A DNA stretch of 33,027 bases from Aerococcus sp. HMSC062A02 (lineage in GTDB: Bacteria; Bacillota; Bacilli; Lactobacillales; Aerococcaceae), in assembly GCF_001809535.1 (NCBI RefSeq), contig NZ_KV797935.1, positions 84,187 to 117,213 on the forward strand, written 5' to 3'. This document shows, in pieces, positions 14,099 through 21,542 of this stretch (positions are counted from its first letter, which is position 1; every line of letters starts with the position of its first letter). The notes below the pieces were generated by a model. It was given only the letters and a program-made list of their open reading frames with translations, had not been told where the DNA came from and did no database searches. The position numbers were made by a program, and so were the translations under genes.

Positions 14099-14335
14099 TT
14101 CCAGGAAGAGCAAAGTTTTGATGAGCATCCGTTCTGCCTTGATTTTGCTGATTAGTGATGTATAAGCAAAGTGAGTGATGATGGCATAACAAAAGTAGGC
14201 TAGATTACGGCCTCAGTATCTTTCCAAAAATATAATTTGATAAATGCTAGAATTATTTTGTAATGTTTTAGCATAAATATTAATCAGGTTAAAAATATAG
14301 CTGAAAAATTTTCTATTTTAATAATAGTTCTGGTT

Positions 14336-14511
14336 ATGAGCAGGAGTGGAGCTCGAGTTTGATCGTTAGCCATGAAAAAGCAAACGAAGCGAATTAGGGA
14401 GAGTTGGCGCAAGCCTTACTCTCCATTTGAGCCTCGTTAGGCGAGAGACCGAGGCTCGAGCCGGTGCCATGGCTTTTTAACGATCAAACTCGAAGCGAAA
14501 CATATGCTCAT
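14336..14511 (-). repeat. Family D large nested palindrome, copy D3 (reverse orientation)
   Basis: Terminal ATGAGCA pairs with TGCTCAT. The main stem GAGTTTGATCGTTA pairs with TAACGATCAAACTC, flanked by GCCATG/CATGGC. The apex is GGAGAGT-TGGCGCAAGCCTT-ACTCTCC. Read on the minus strand it is close to D4 at 18026. Confidence 0.85.
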
Positions 14512-14540
14512 TAGCAGCATTTAAAAAGATAATAGATAGA

Positions 14541-14577
14541 AAAAGGCAGCCTATCATTTTCGGATAGGCTGCCTTTT
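14541..14577 (-). terminator. Strong intrinsic terminator after the rhodanese gene
   Basis: AAAAGGCAGCCTATC (14541-14555) pairs perfectly with GATAGGCTGCCTTTT (14563-14577). The minus-strand product ends in TTTTTCT. Confidence 0.85.
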
Positions 14578-14593
14578 CGTCAAATCACTCAAC

Positions 14594-14893
14594 TTATTTT
14601 TCTAATTCGCCTGGATAGTCAGGGGTACCTTTTTCAACGTTAACGGCATTGAAACCATTCTTTTCTAGGATTTCAGTGCCTTTTTTGGACCCTTTGCCGT
14701 CATGGCAGATGACATAGTAGACTTGGTCCTTGTCTAAGTCATCTAAGTGGTCTTCGATCTGAGAGAGAGGGAAGTGAACGGCGCCTGGTACGTGGCCTTC
14801 TTCGTATAATTCGCGTGGGCGAACATCCAGGATGTTAACGGGTTCGTCTGCTTTTACAATGTCGTAAAATTCTTCAATCGTTACTTGGTTCAT
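14594..14893 (-). CDS. Rhodanese-like domain protein
   Basis: This is a single-domain rhodanese of 99 residues. The N-terminal ILDVRPRELYEEGHVPGAVHF is the CDC25/rhodanese signature. The active-site loop is C63-HDGKGSK, so the persulfide-forming cysteine is present, and the C-terminal part (VNVEKGTPDYPGEL) replaces the usual GG(x)xxW. Members carry sulfane sulfur for various acceptors. It is monocistronic with a ribosome binding site TAGGAGGTAG before the ATG and a strong terminator downstream. The biological partner is not identifiable. Confidence 0.9.
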   Translation of the reverse strand: MNQVTIEEFYDIVKADEPVNILDVRPRELYEEGHVPGAVHFPLSQIEDHLDDLDKDQVYYVICHDGKGSKKGTEILEKNGFNAVNVEKGTPDYPGELEK

Positions 14894-14993
14894 AATATCT
14901 ACCTCCTATAGCTTAATCATAACAGAATGCCGCTGAGATACAAATCATTTGCTCAAAGCGTTTACAAGTCGGTTAGTTCCTGTCAAAAGCTGC

Positions 14994-15812
14994 CTATCCC
15001 AAGGCAACGTCGAGGACCATCATAACCGCAAAACCAGCAATCAGAGCCAGGGTAGCCAGGTCTTCATTGCCATTGCTTTGGGATTCAGGAATGAGCTCTT
15101 CCACGCAGACGAAGATCATGGCGCCCGCCGCAAAGGCTAGAGCGTAGGGGAGAATAACAGTCATCTGGGTAACCAACCAAGCTCCCAGGATCGCCCCAAC
15201 AATCTCGACCAGGGCAGAGGCTTGGCCCAGGTTAAAGGCCCGCCAGCGGCTATTCCCATTAGCGCGGATCGGCATGGCCAAGGCAGAGCCTTCAGGGAAG
15301 TTCTGCAGGGCAATCCCCAGGGTTAAGGAAATAGCGCTAGCCATACTGGCATTAGCGAGACCAGACCCGACTGCCCCGTAGGCCACGCCAACTGAGAGTC
15401 CTTCCGGAATATTATGGATGGTGATGGCTAGGAAGAGGAGGAAGGTGGAGGAAAGTTGGGTCGGCACCCCTTCTGCTTCAGACCGGGTCTTATCCATATG
15501 CATGTGGGGGATAATCTTATCCAGTAGGCTGAGGAAGAGGCCTCCTGCCACAAATCCCACCAGGGCAGGGAAGAAGGACCACTTACCATAGCCGCCAGCT
15601 TCGGCGTATTCAATGGAAGGCGCGAGCAGGGACCAGAAGCTAGCTGCGATCATGACCCCGGCCGCAAAACCGTTCATGGCGTCCAATAATTTACGGTTAA
15701 TTTCCCCCATGAAGAAGACCAAGGAAGAGCCGAGCGCGGTAAAAAACCAGGTCACAATACCGGCCAGGCCAGCTTGGACGACGGGGTGTAAGTTGAGAAA
15801 GAAATCAAACAT
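14994..15812 (-). CDS. ZIP family metal transporter
   Basis: This is a ZIP-family (ZupT/GufA-like) divalent metal permease of 272 residues with about eight transmembrane helices. The metal-binding helix IV motif HNIPEG is at 133-138 and the helix V motif NFPEG at 171-175. A short His/Met loop IPHMHMD (~101-107) lies between helices III and IV. Zinc is the most common substrate, with iron or manganese possible. A dyad resembling DtxR/MntR operators overlaps its predicted -35 region, which suggests metal-dependent repression. It is monocistronic. Confidence 0.93.
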   Translation of the reverse strand: MFDFFLNLHPVVQAGLAGIVTWFFTALGSSLVFFMGEINRKLLDAMNGFAAGVMIAASFWSLLAPSIEYAEAGGYGKWSFFPALVGFVAGGLFLSLLDKIIPHMHMDKTRSEAEGVPTQLSSTFLLFLAITIHNIPEGLSVGVAYGAVGSGLANASMASAISLTLGIALQNFPEGSALAMPIRANGNSRWRAFNLGQASALVEIVGAILGAWLVTQMTVILPYALAFAAGAMIFVCVEELIPESQSNGNEDLATLALIAGFAVMMVLDVALG

Positions 15813-15852
15813 AAAAATCTCCTTACTACAATAATTTATCTAATCAATAGTT

Positions 15853-15883
15853 AGTATAACGCAAATAATTAGGATTACCTAAT
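15853..15883 (-). promoter_or_regulatory. Promoter and DtxR/MntR-like operator of the ZIP gene
   Basis: On the minus strand TATACT (15853-15858) is the -10. Seventeen bases upstream, the -35 lies inside the dyad ATTAGG-ATTA-CCTAAT (15868-15883). TTAGG...CCTAA half sites are typical of DtxR-family metal repressors. The assignment is from similarity of the motif only. Confidence 0.5.
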
Positions 15884-15910
15884 CATAAGCTATCCCTGTC
15901 CTAAAAGCTC

Positions 15911-15939
15911 TTGTCTTGGTTTGGCTTTTGTGCTAAACT
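15911..15939 (+). promoter_or_regulatory. Promoter of the CPBP protease gene
   Basis: TTGTCT (15911-15916), 17 bases ending in TGC, then TAAACT (15934-15939). The transcript would start after the in-frame ATG at 15921, so translation must begin at 15981. Confidence 0.65.
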
Positions 15940-15980
15940 TTTCCGATGAAATTCACTTCATAAAGAAGCGAGGTAATCTA

Positions 15981-16814
15981 ATGAAAAATAAGTCTTTAAG
16001 CCGTGCCCTGGTCTACAGTGGGGTCGCTTTCCTGTTGATGATCCTAGCCCAAGTCTTGGCGACCCTTATGACGAATTTAATTGCGGATGAAGGGCTGGCT
16101 AACCTGGTCAACCCCCTGCTCGATCTTTTGATCTTTGCAGGAATCTTTAAAGTCTACCAAATAAAGGTTCTGAAAATGGGGGATAGGGAATTAGGGCTGG
16201 CGCCGCGGTCTGTGTCCAAGTTGACGGAGGTCCTGGCTGTAGCCCTGCCTGTGACCCTGGTCTTGGGAACAGCCCTGGCTTTAGATGGGCAAGCCCAAAT
16301 GGGAGAACTTTCCCTCTATAGTTTTGCCTACTTAGTCTTAGCGGACGGCCTGAACGGGGCGGTCCAGGAGGAATTGGTCTTCCGGGGCCTTGCCCTGAAC
16401 GTGATCGGTCGCGCGCGGTCCGTTTACTGGGGAATTTTCTTGCCGGCGGGTCTCTTTGCCTTGATGCATCTGTTGAACAAGCCCCTGGATGGCCCTTCCC
16501 AGCTTATCTTAGTCCTGGCCGGTTTCTTAGCCAGCTTGCTCTTCTCCCTTGTTGCCTATGTGGAGGGTAATGTCTGGTCCAGCATGGCCTTCCACGTGGC
16601 CCTGAACGGCCTGTCTTCAGTCCTTTACTTTGTGGATCCGGCCCTAGAAGAAGGCGGAATCAGCCTGGCCCCAGCCTATTATTACTACCAGGACGGCCCG
16701 CTCTTCTTCACTGGCGGGGGCTACAGCATCCTCAGCTCAGGCTGGGCCTGCTGCCTCTATGCCTTACTGATTATCTTCTATTACAAACGCGGACAGGCCC
16801 GAGGCAAATTCTAG
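15981..16814 (+). CDS. CPBP family intramembrane metalloprotease
   Basis: This is a membrane protein of 277 residues with about eight helices. It carries the CPBP (CAAX protease and bacteriocin-processing) motifs: E130-E131-LVF-R135, FALMHL with the first metal histidine, and HVALNG with the second. Homologues include bacteriocin self-immunity proteins and enzymes that cleave membrane proteins. The start is ATG 15981 with AGGTAA upstream; a longer reading from 15921 is excluded by the promoter position. It is monocistronic with a terminator at 16831. No bacteriocin gene lies next to it, so immunity is only one possibility. Confidence 0.9.
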   Translation: MKNKSLSRALVYSGVAFLLMILAQVLATLMTNLIADEGLANLVNPLLDLLIFAGIFKVYQIKVLKMGDRELGLAPRSVSKLTEVLAVALPVTLVLGTALALDGQAQMGELSLYSFAYLVLADGLNGAVQEELVFRGLALNVIGRARSVYWGIFLPAGLFALMHLLNKPLDGPSQLILVLAGFLASLLFSLVAYVEGNVWSSMAFHVALNGLSSVLYFVDPALEEGGISLAPAYYYYQDGPLFFTGGGYSILSSGWACCLYALLIIFYYKRGQARGKF

Positions 16815-16830
16815 GCCTTAGTCTTAAATT

Positions 16831-16867
16831 GCCAGTTGTCTAGTTTAGCTAGGTAGCTGGCTTTTTG
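16831..16867 (+). terminator. Intrinsic terminator after the CPBP gene
   Basis: GCCAG...CTAG pairs with CTAG...CTGGC, followed by TTTTTGTCTTTT. Confidence 0.7.
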
Positions 16868-16994
16868 TCTTTTAAAGTAAATGACAGAATATTCCGGAAA
16901 GGGATTGAAAAATATGGAGAGAAGGTATAGACTAGGTGAAAAATGATAAATTAATGAGATAATGATGATAAATAGAAGAAAGGAAGTTTTATTG

Positions 16995-18005
16995 ATGGGA
17001 TTTTTTGCTCGTATCAATGGGTATTTTAACCGGTATTTGGCGATCATTGTCCTGGTTGTCGGTTTGGGTGCTCTGCTGGCTCCCCAGGCCTTTATCTGGG
17101 CGTCTTCTTATATCTCAATTTTTCTGAGCTTGGTGATGTTTACCATGGGCTTGACCATGAAGCCCCACGACTTCTCCGAGGTCTTCAAGCACCCTCTCCA
17201 GGTCTTACTGGTGGCAGTGGTCCAATTCGGCTTCATGCCTGCTTCTGCCTATGTGGTGGCTAAGCTCTTCAACCTGCCCCAAGAGATGGCTCTGGGCCTG
17301 ATCTTCGTTGGCTGTGCCCCAGGTGGTACCTCGTCCAATGTGATTACCTTCTTGGCTAATGGGAATGTGGCCTTATCGGTGTCCGCGACCTCGGTGTCGA
17401 CTTTGCTGTCGCCCTTTATGACACCCTTGCTCCTAGCCGCTTACGGCGGCGCCTACATTGATATCGCCTTTTGGCCCATGTTCCTCTCTATTGTCAAAAT
17501 CGTTCTCTTACCGATTGTGATTGGGATTGCCATTAATTACTTTGCGGGCGCCCGCTTGAATGGAGTCCAAGACTTCTTGCCGAGCTTATCTTCCTTGGCA
17601 GTTCTCTTGGTTTTGGCAGGATCTGTAGCCATTAATGCAGACACCTTGAAGGCGACTGGCTGGGTCATTGTGGCAGCTGTCTTAATCCACAATATCAGTG
17701 GCTATATCGCCGGCTACCTGGTCTGCAAATTCCGCCACTACGACATCCCGTCCACCCGGGCCATTGCCATTGAAATCGGCATGCAGAATGGGGGCTTAGC
17801 TTCGACTCTGGCCCTCCAACACTTCAATCCTAATGTCGCCCTGGCTGGGGCAGCTACAACCGTCCTCCACACCTTAGTGGGTACTCTTTACGCCAGCGCC
17901 TGCCAGCGCAAGGACCAGAAAGCACCGGTACCAGATGCAGAATTTTATAAGGATAAAGAGGAAGCAGCAGAAGAGGGACAGGTCTTAGCAGAAGAAAAGA
18001 TTTAG
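16995..18005 (+). CDS. Bile acid:sodium symporter (BASS) family transporter
   Basis: This sodium-coupled organic anion transporter of the BASS family has ~336 residues and about ten transmembrane helices. Family signatures are MFTMGLTMKPHDF, the GCAPGGTSSNVITFLANGN crossover segment (~110-125) and EIGMQNGGLASTLA (~265-275). Bacterial members move bile acids, pantoate, ketopantoate or other carboxylates, and the substrate here is not fixed. ATG 16995 follows AAAGGAAG; an upstream ATG at 16962 has no such site. The C-terminal tail is acidic (DKEEAAEEGQVLAEE). A family D copy starts 20 bp after its stop and a strong terminator lies at 18252. Confidence 0.9.
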   Translation: MGFFARINGYFNRYLAIIVLVVGLGALLAPQAFIWASSYISIFLSLVMFTMGLTMKPHDFSEVFKHPLQVLLVAVVQFGFMPASAYVVAKLFNLPQEMALGLIFVGCAPGGTSSNVITFLANGNVALSVSATSVSTLLSPFMTPLLLAAYGGAYIDIAFWPMFLSIVKIVLLPIVIGIAINYFAGARLNGVQDFLPSLSSLAVLLVLAGSVAINADTLKATGWVIVAAVLIHNISGYIAGYLVCKFRHYDIPSTRAIAIEIGMQNGGLASTLALQHFNPNVALAGAATTVLHTLVGTLYASACQRKDQKAPVPDAEFYKDKEEAAEEGQVLAEEKI

Positions 18006-18025
18006 CGTCTTTAATAAATGGTGCT

Positions 18026-18201
18026 ATGAGCATCCGTTCCGCTTCGAGTTTGATCGTTAAAAAGCCATGGCACCAGCTCGAGCCTCGGTCTCTCGCCTAA
18101 CGAGACTCAAACGGAGAGTAAGGCTTGCGCCAACTCTCCCTAATTCGCTTCGTTTGCTTTTTCATGGCTAACGATCAAACTCAAGCTCCACTCTTGCTCA
18201 T
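18026..18201 (+). repeat. Family D large nested palindrome, copy D4
   Basis: Terminal ATGAGCA pairs with TGCTCAT. GAGTTTGATCGTTA pairs with TAACGATCAAACTC, GCCATG with CATGGC, and the apex GGAGAGT with ACTCTCC. It begins 20 bp after the BASS transporter stop. The main stem has the same sequence as D3 and differs from D1 and D2. Confidence 0.85.
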
Positions 18202-18251
18202 AAATAAATGGCTAAATAGATTCTTCTTAAACTTTAATTATATAGAAAAAT

Positions 18252-18299
18252 AGGAGGTCCTATCAATCACCAGCTGGTCATTGATAGGACCTCCTTTTG
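18252..18299. terminator. Strong bidirectional terminator
   Basis: AGGAGGTCCTATCAAT (18252-18267) pairs perfectly with ATTGATAGGACCTCCT (18280-18295). Plus-strand TTTT and minus-strand ATTTTTC follow. It can end both the BASS transcript and the minus-strand 175-aa/58-aa transcript. Confidence 0.85.
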
Positions 18300-18365
18300 C
18301 AATAGAGATTGGAAATTTTATTTCAAATTCTTTTTAAGTAAGAGAGTTGAAGACTAGTAAAGGAC

Positions 18366-18542
18366 TTACGATTTTTCTAGCTTAATTAATAAGTAGAAAC
18401 AGAGAAGAACAAGCAAAATTTTTAAAATTCTGAGGGAGGTTTCCGATATAAAGACTGCGTTTGCACTCCCTGGGCTACTGAGGAAGACTAAGACGCCCAT
18501 TATAATCGCTGTATAGATATTTTTCTTTTTTTTCTTACTCAT
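18366..18542 (-). CDS. Small two-helix membrane protein (58 aa), unknown
   Basis: This reading frame of 58 codons starts 3 bp after the stop of the secreted-protein gene, so the two are surely co-transcribed. The product has a lysine-rich start (MSKKKKKN), a hydrophobic helix at ~10-29 ending in SSPGSANA, which resembles a signal-peptidase site, and a second helix at ~37-54 before a charged end (KLEKS). It may be a membrane partner, immunity-like or anchoring factor for its neighbour (inference). There is no good ribosome binding site of its own, so translation is probably coupled. The sequence is AT-rich. I do not recognise the family. Confidence 0.65.
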   Translation of the reverse strand: MSKKKKKNIYTAIIMGVLVFLSSPGSANAVFISETSLRILKILLVLLCFYLLIKLEKS

Positions 18543-18545
18543 TTT

Positions 18546-19073
18546 TTACACCCATTGATAACCAGTAGCAAACCATTGAGCTCCATTTGCAGTTCGTTGT
18601 AGGACTAAAGAAACTTGTAAAGGCCTTGTAGCATCAACCTGACTTATTATTACATTAGCAATCTGAGGTGCTAATTTCCAACCGCCAGGTAGTTTTGCGG
18701 CTAGTATTAATGAACCAGCCCCTACACCAATATTTTTAACTTTATTGACAACCTCTGGTGATAGGGTAACAGTAGTTTGATCCAGTATACTTCCAGATCT
18801 AAAACTTGTTGTCACAGGCTGGATTGTATTGAGTTCATTAGGATCATAGTTCGGATCATTTATTGGTTCTTCAAGGTCGTAACCAAGCTCTTTCGCAGTT
18901 TCGAAAAATTCATGGTTTGTAAAACTGTAATACTCAGTTATTTTTTGACCTTCGGATACATGCTGAGTGATAGAATCGTTTGGCTGAACGGTTGTTGCTT
19001 GTACTCCCGTTACTGCAATTGGTGAAAGTAAAAAGGCAACGGCACTTGAGAGTAATAGTTTCTGTTTAAACAT
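18546..19073 (-). CDS. Secreted protein of unknown function (175 aa)
   Basis: The start ATG 19073 follows AAAGGAG; longer in-frame readings lack this. A clear signal peptide covers residues 1-26 (MFKQKLLLSSAVAFLLSPIA, cleavage after GVQA). The mature part has an Asn/Asp/Pro-rich segment (EPINDPNYDPNELN, ~75-90). It is followed by a glycine-rich hydrophobic stretch (GVGAGSLILAAKLPGGWKLA, ~115-135) and a C-terminal region ending in GAQWFATGYQWV. There are no cysteines in the mature part and no LPXTG anchor. Codon use and AT richness differ from the neighbours, suggesting transfer. It is followed by the 58-aa membrane protein gene and transcribed from a promoter with a cre-like site. Function unknown: a bacteriocin-like, adhesin or enzyme-inhibitor role cannot be told apart. 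Confidence 0.8.
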   Translation of the reverse strand: MFKQKLLLSSAVAFLLSPIAVTGVQATTVQPNDSITQHVSEGQKITEYYSFTNHEFFETAKELGYDLEEPINDPNYDPNELNTIQPVTTSFRSGSILDQTTVTLSPEVVNKVKNIGVGAGSLILAAKLPGGWKLAPQIANVIISQVDATRPLQVSLVLQRTANGAQWFATGYQWV

Positions 19074-19114
19074 ATCACTGCTCCTTTCAGTTGCTATTAG
19101 TTCCTTACACATTC

Positions 19115-19143
19115 AATATAACAAGCATAAAAAGCGCTTTCAA
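19115..19143 (-). promoter_or_regulatory. Promoter with overlapping cre-like site for the secreted-protein operon
   Basis: On the minus strand TTGAAA (19138-19143), 17 bases, then TATATT (19115-19120) with an extended -10 TG. The -35 and spacer contain TTGAAAGCGCTTTTTAT, which matches the CcpA cre pattern (TGAAANCGNTTTCA-like). Its position over the -35 predicts carbon catabolite repression. Confidence 0.65.
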
Positions 19144-19324
19144 TAATTTTGGTTAATTTATATTTAATTTAATCAAAATATAATGTTCAGATTTCCTATT
19201 CGATTGAAAAAAATTAACGGCAAAAACCTCAGTAAAGTGGACTCTCATCATTAAAATAACAGTAAAAAGGCATGGCTTGAGAAGAATTCAAGTGATGCCT
19301 TTTTGAATGCTATAAACTGACATG

Positions 19325-20578
19325 CTATTCCCGGATCTGCCCCTGGCCCTGGATCAGGTACTTGTAGGAGGTCAGGGCCTTGAGTCCCATGGGGCCGCGG
19401 GCGTGGAGTTTCTGGGTGGAGATGCCGATCTCGCCGCCGAAGCCGAAGATGCCGCCGTCGGAGAAGCGAGAGGAGGCGTTGACATAGACACAAGCCGCGT
19501 CGATATCGTTCATGAAGTCTTGGGCCACTTGGTAGTCCTTTGTGGCGATGACTTCGGAGTGCTTGCTAGAATAGGTCTGGATATGGTCGATAGCCTTCTG
19601 GTAGGAGTCGACGATCTTAACGGCGATGTCGTAGTCCAGGTATTCTTCCGCATAGTCCTTCTCTTCGGCTGGAATGGCATCCTTGACCAGGCTACAGGTG
19701 CGTTGGTCACCGTGGAGGCGGATCCCGTTTTGCTCAATTAGGAGACGGGCCTGGTCCAGGAAGTCCTTGGCAATTTCCTGGTCGAGGATTAAAGTTTCCA
19801 GGGCATTGCAGACAGACACGCGCTGGGCCTTGCCGTTGATGAAGAGTTGGATAGCTTCATCGAGATCAGCAGACTGGTGGACGTAGAGGTGGCAGTTGCC
19901 TACACCGGTTTCGATGGTCGGAATAGTTGCGTTTTGGACCACGCTCTGGATGAGAGCAGCGCTTCCCCGGGGGATCAGGCAGTCGACATAGCGGTCCAGC
20001 TGCATGAAGGCCGTGGCCAAGGCCCGGTCTGGGTCATCGATGTATTGGATGGCGTCCTGGGGCAGGTCGACGGAGGCAAGTCCCACTTGGAGGGCCGACA
20101 CGATGGCTAAGTTGGATTGGAGGGTTTCCTTGCCCCCGCGCAGGATGACGCTGTTCCCCGTCTTAAAGCAGAGACTGGCGGCGTCAGCAGTGACATTAGG
20201 CCGGGACTCGTAGATAATACCGATCACGCCGAGGGGGACGCGTTTTTGGACGATGTCGAGGCCCTGGGGTGTGGTCCAGCCGGCGATGACTTCGTGGATG
20301 GGGTCAGGCTGTCGGGCCACGTCTTCCAGGCCTAGCGCCATAGCTTCCACCCGGTCTTCGGTCAGGGTCATGCGTTCGATAAAGCTGTCGGGCCGGCCTT
20401 GGTCCCGGGTCTTGGCGATATCTTGGGCATTGGCTTTGAGGATGGCTGTCTGCTTTTGGCGGAGTTGGTCTGCCATGGCTAAGAGGGCGGCTTCTTTGCT
20501 TTGGCTGCTGGCCTGGCCGAGTTGGCGGGCAGCGGCCTGGGCTTTTTGGCCCATGATTTCAAGGTCTTTGATGTCCAT
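19325..20578 (-). CDS. proA: Gamma-glutamyl phosphate reductase
   Basis: ProA reduces gamma-glutamyl phosphate to glutamate semialdehyde, the second step of proline synthesis. The 417-residue protein has the aldehyde-dehydrogenase fold motifs: GVIGIIYESRPNVTADA (~105-125), KTGNSVILRGGKE, and the catalytic cysteine in RVSVCNALETLI (~C255). The C-terminal FGFGGEIGISTQKLHARGP is a ProA signature. ATG 20578 is chosen: AAAGGAGGAAAA precedes it and it begins 1 bp after the proB stop. The site lies within the last codons of proB, indicating a tightly coupled proBA operon. No clear terminator is visible after the stop at 19325. Confidence 0.97.
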   Translation of the reverse strand: MDIKDLEIMGQKAQAAARQLGQASSQSKEAALLAMADQLRQKQTAILKANAQDIAKTRDQGRPDSFIERMTLTEDRVEAMALGLEDVARQPDPIHEVIAGWTTPQGLDIVQKRVPLGVIGIIYESRPNVTADAASLCFKTGNSVILRGGKETLQSNLAIVSALQVGLASVDLPQDAIQYIDDPDRALATAFMQLDRYVDCLIPRGSAALIQSVVQNATIPTIETGVGNCHLYVHQSADLDEAIQLFINGKAQRVSVCNALETLILDQEIAKDFLDQARLLIEQNGIRLHGDQRTCSLVKDAIPAEEKDYAEEYLDYDIAVKIVDSYQKAIDHIQTYSSKHSEVIATKDYQVAQDFMNDIDAACVYVNASSRFSDGGIFGFGGEIGISTQKLHARGPMGLKALTSYKYLIQGQGQIRE

Positions 20579-20579
20579 T

Positions 20580-21407
20580 TTATTTTTCCTCCTTTTGGAA
20601 TGATTGGCGGGCGGAGACCAGGCTACCAATATCTTCTCCTGCTAAAAGTTTGAAGATATCGGCGGGTTCCTGGCTGCCCATGATGACCATGCTCCGGCCC
20701 TGGTCCAAGACCAACTTGCCGGCTTTGAGTTTGGTGGTCATGCCACCGGTTGAGAAGCTAGACCCCTTGCCGCCAGCTTGGTCTAAGTTGTCTTGGCTGA
20801 TGCCTTCCAGCCGGCTGATTCTTTGGGCTTGGGGGTTGCTATGGGGGTCAGCGGTATAGAAGCCATCGACATCTGTGAGTAGGACTAAGAGGTCGGCTTC
20901 AACAATATTGGTAACTAGAGCAGATAGGGTGTCATTGTCCCCGAAGCGAGTCTGGTGGTCCAGCTCATCGACAGCGACCGCGTCATTTTCATTGATGACG
21001 GGGATAACTTTTTGAGCTAGGAGAACTTCCAGGCTGTTCCGGCAGTTCTTCAGGCTTTCCGGATAGTCCATGACGTCCCGGGTTAAGAGGATCTGGGCCA
21101 CATCCTGGGTGTAATAAGCAAAGAAGCGGCTGTAGATACTCATCAGGGTGACTTGACCCAAGGCAGCCAGGGCTTGTTGTTCGGGGATGGCTTGGGGGCG
21201 CTGGGCGATTCCTTGTTGGACACAGCCGACCCCGATGGCACCTGAGCTGACGAGGACAACTTCCTTGCCGGCTTGGCGGAGGCTAGCCAGGGTGAAGGCG
21301 AGCCGGTCGATGCGCGGGTAGTCGATCGTGTTTTGGTCTGTTAATAGGGAATTGGTTCCGATTTTGAATACTAGGCGTTGGGCATGGGCTAGGTCTTGGC
21401 GCTCCAT
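20580..21407 (-). CDS. proB: Glutamate 5-kinase (short form without PUA domain)
   Basis: ProB phosphorylates glutamate in the first, proline-inhibited step of proline synthesis. The amino-acid kinase domain is complete: VFKIGTNSLL, VLVSSGAIGVGC, NENDAVAVDE, FGDNDTLSALV, LLTDVDGFY and STGGMTTKLKAG. The protein ends after ~275 residues, so it lacks the C-terminal PUA domain of ~370-residue ProBs, as in some lactic acid bacteria. A -10 (TACAAT, 21444-21449) puts the transcript start near 21437. This leaves almost no leader for the in-frame ATG at 21431, so ATG 21407 is preferred. Confidence 0.95.
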   Translation of the reverse strand: MERQDLAHAQRLVFKIGTNSLLTDQNTIDYPRIDRLAFTLASLRQAGKEVVLVSSGAIGVGCVQQGIAQRPQAIPEQQALAALGQVTLMSIYSRFFAYYTQDVAQILLTRDVMDYPESLKNCRNSLEVLLAQKVIPVINENDAVAVDELDHQTRFGDNDTLSALVTNIVEADLLVLLTDVDGFYTADPHSNPQAQRISRLEGISQDNLDQAGGKGSSFSTGGMTTKLKAGKLVLDQGRSMVIMGSQEPADIFKLLAGEDIGSLVSARQSFQKEEK

Positions 21408-21443
21408 CTCTTCATCGCTCCGTTCTCTCATAATTTCTTCATT

Positions 21444-21452
21444 ATTGTACCA
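21444..21452 (-). promoter_or_regulatory. Extended -10 promoter of proBA
   Basis: On the minus strand TG-G-TACAAT with no strong -35. It is used to decide the proB start. Confidence 0.5.
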
Positions 21453-21484
21453 TAGTTTGCCTAGCCTTGCCTGGTTTAAAAAGC

Positions 21485-21513
21485 TTTCGACTGGGACTAA
21501 AGACTGTTATAAT
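21485..21513 (+). promoter_or_regulatory. Promoter of the VanY-type gene
   Basis: TTTCGA (weak -35, 21485-21490), 17 bases ending in TGT, then TATAAT (21508-21513). The ribosome binding site AAGGAGG lies at 21528-21534. Confidence 0.55.
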
Positions 21514-21542
21514 AGGAAGTAAGACTTAAGGAGGCGGGTGCG

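Noticed and set aside
16811-17047. 78-codon minus-strand frame
   Set aside because: It overlaps the terminator and the start of the BASS gene, and has no promoter or ribosome binding site.
19322-19741. Long plus-strand frames antisense to proA, metK and lysR
   Set aside because: These are shadows of codon-biased genes; the real genes on the other strand have full family motifs.
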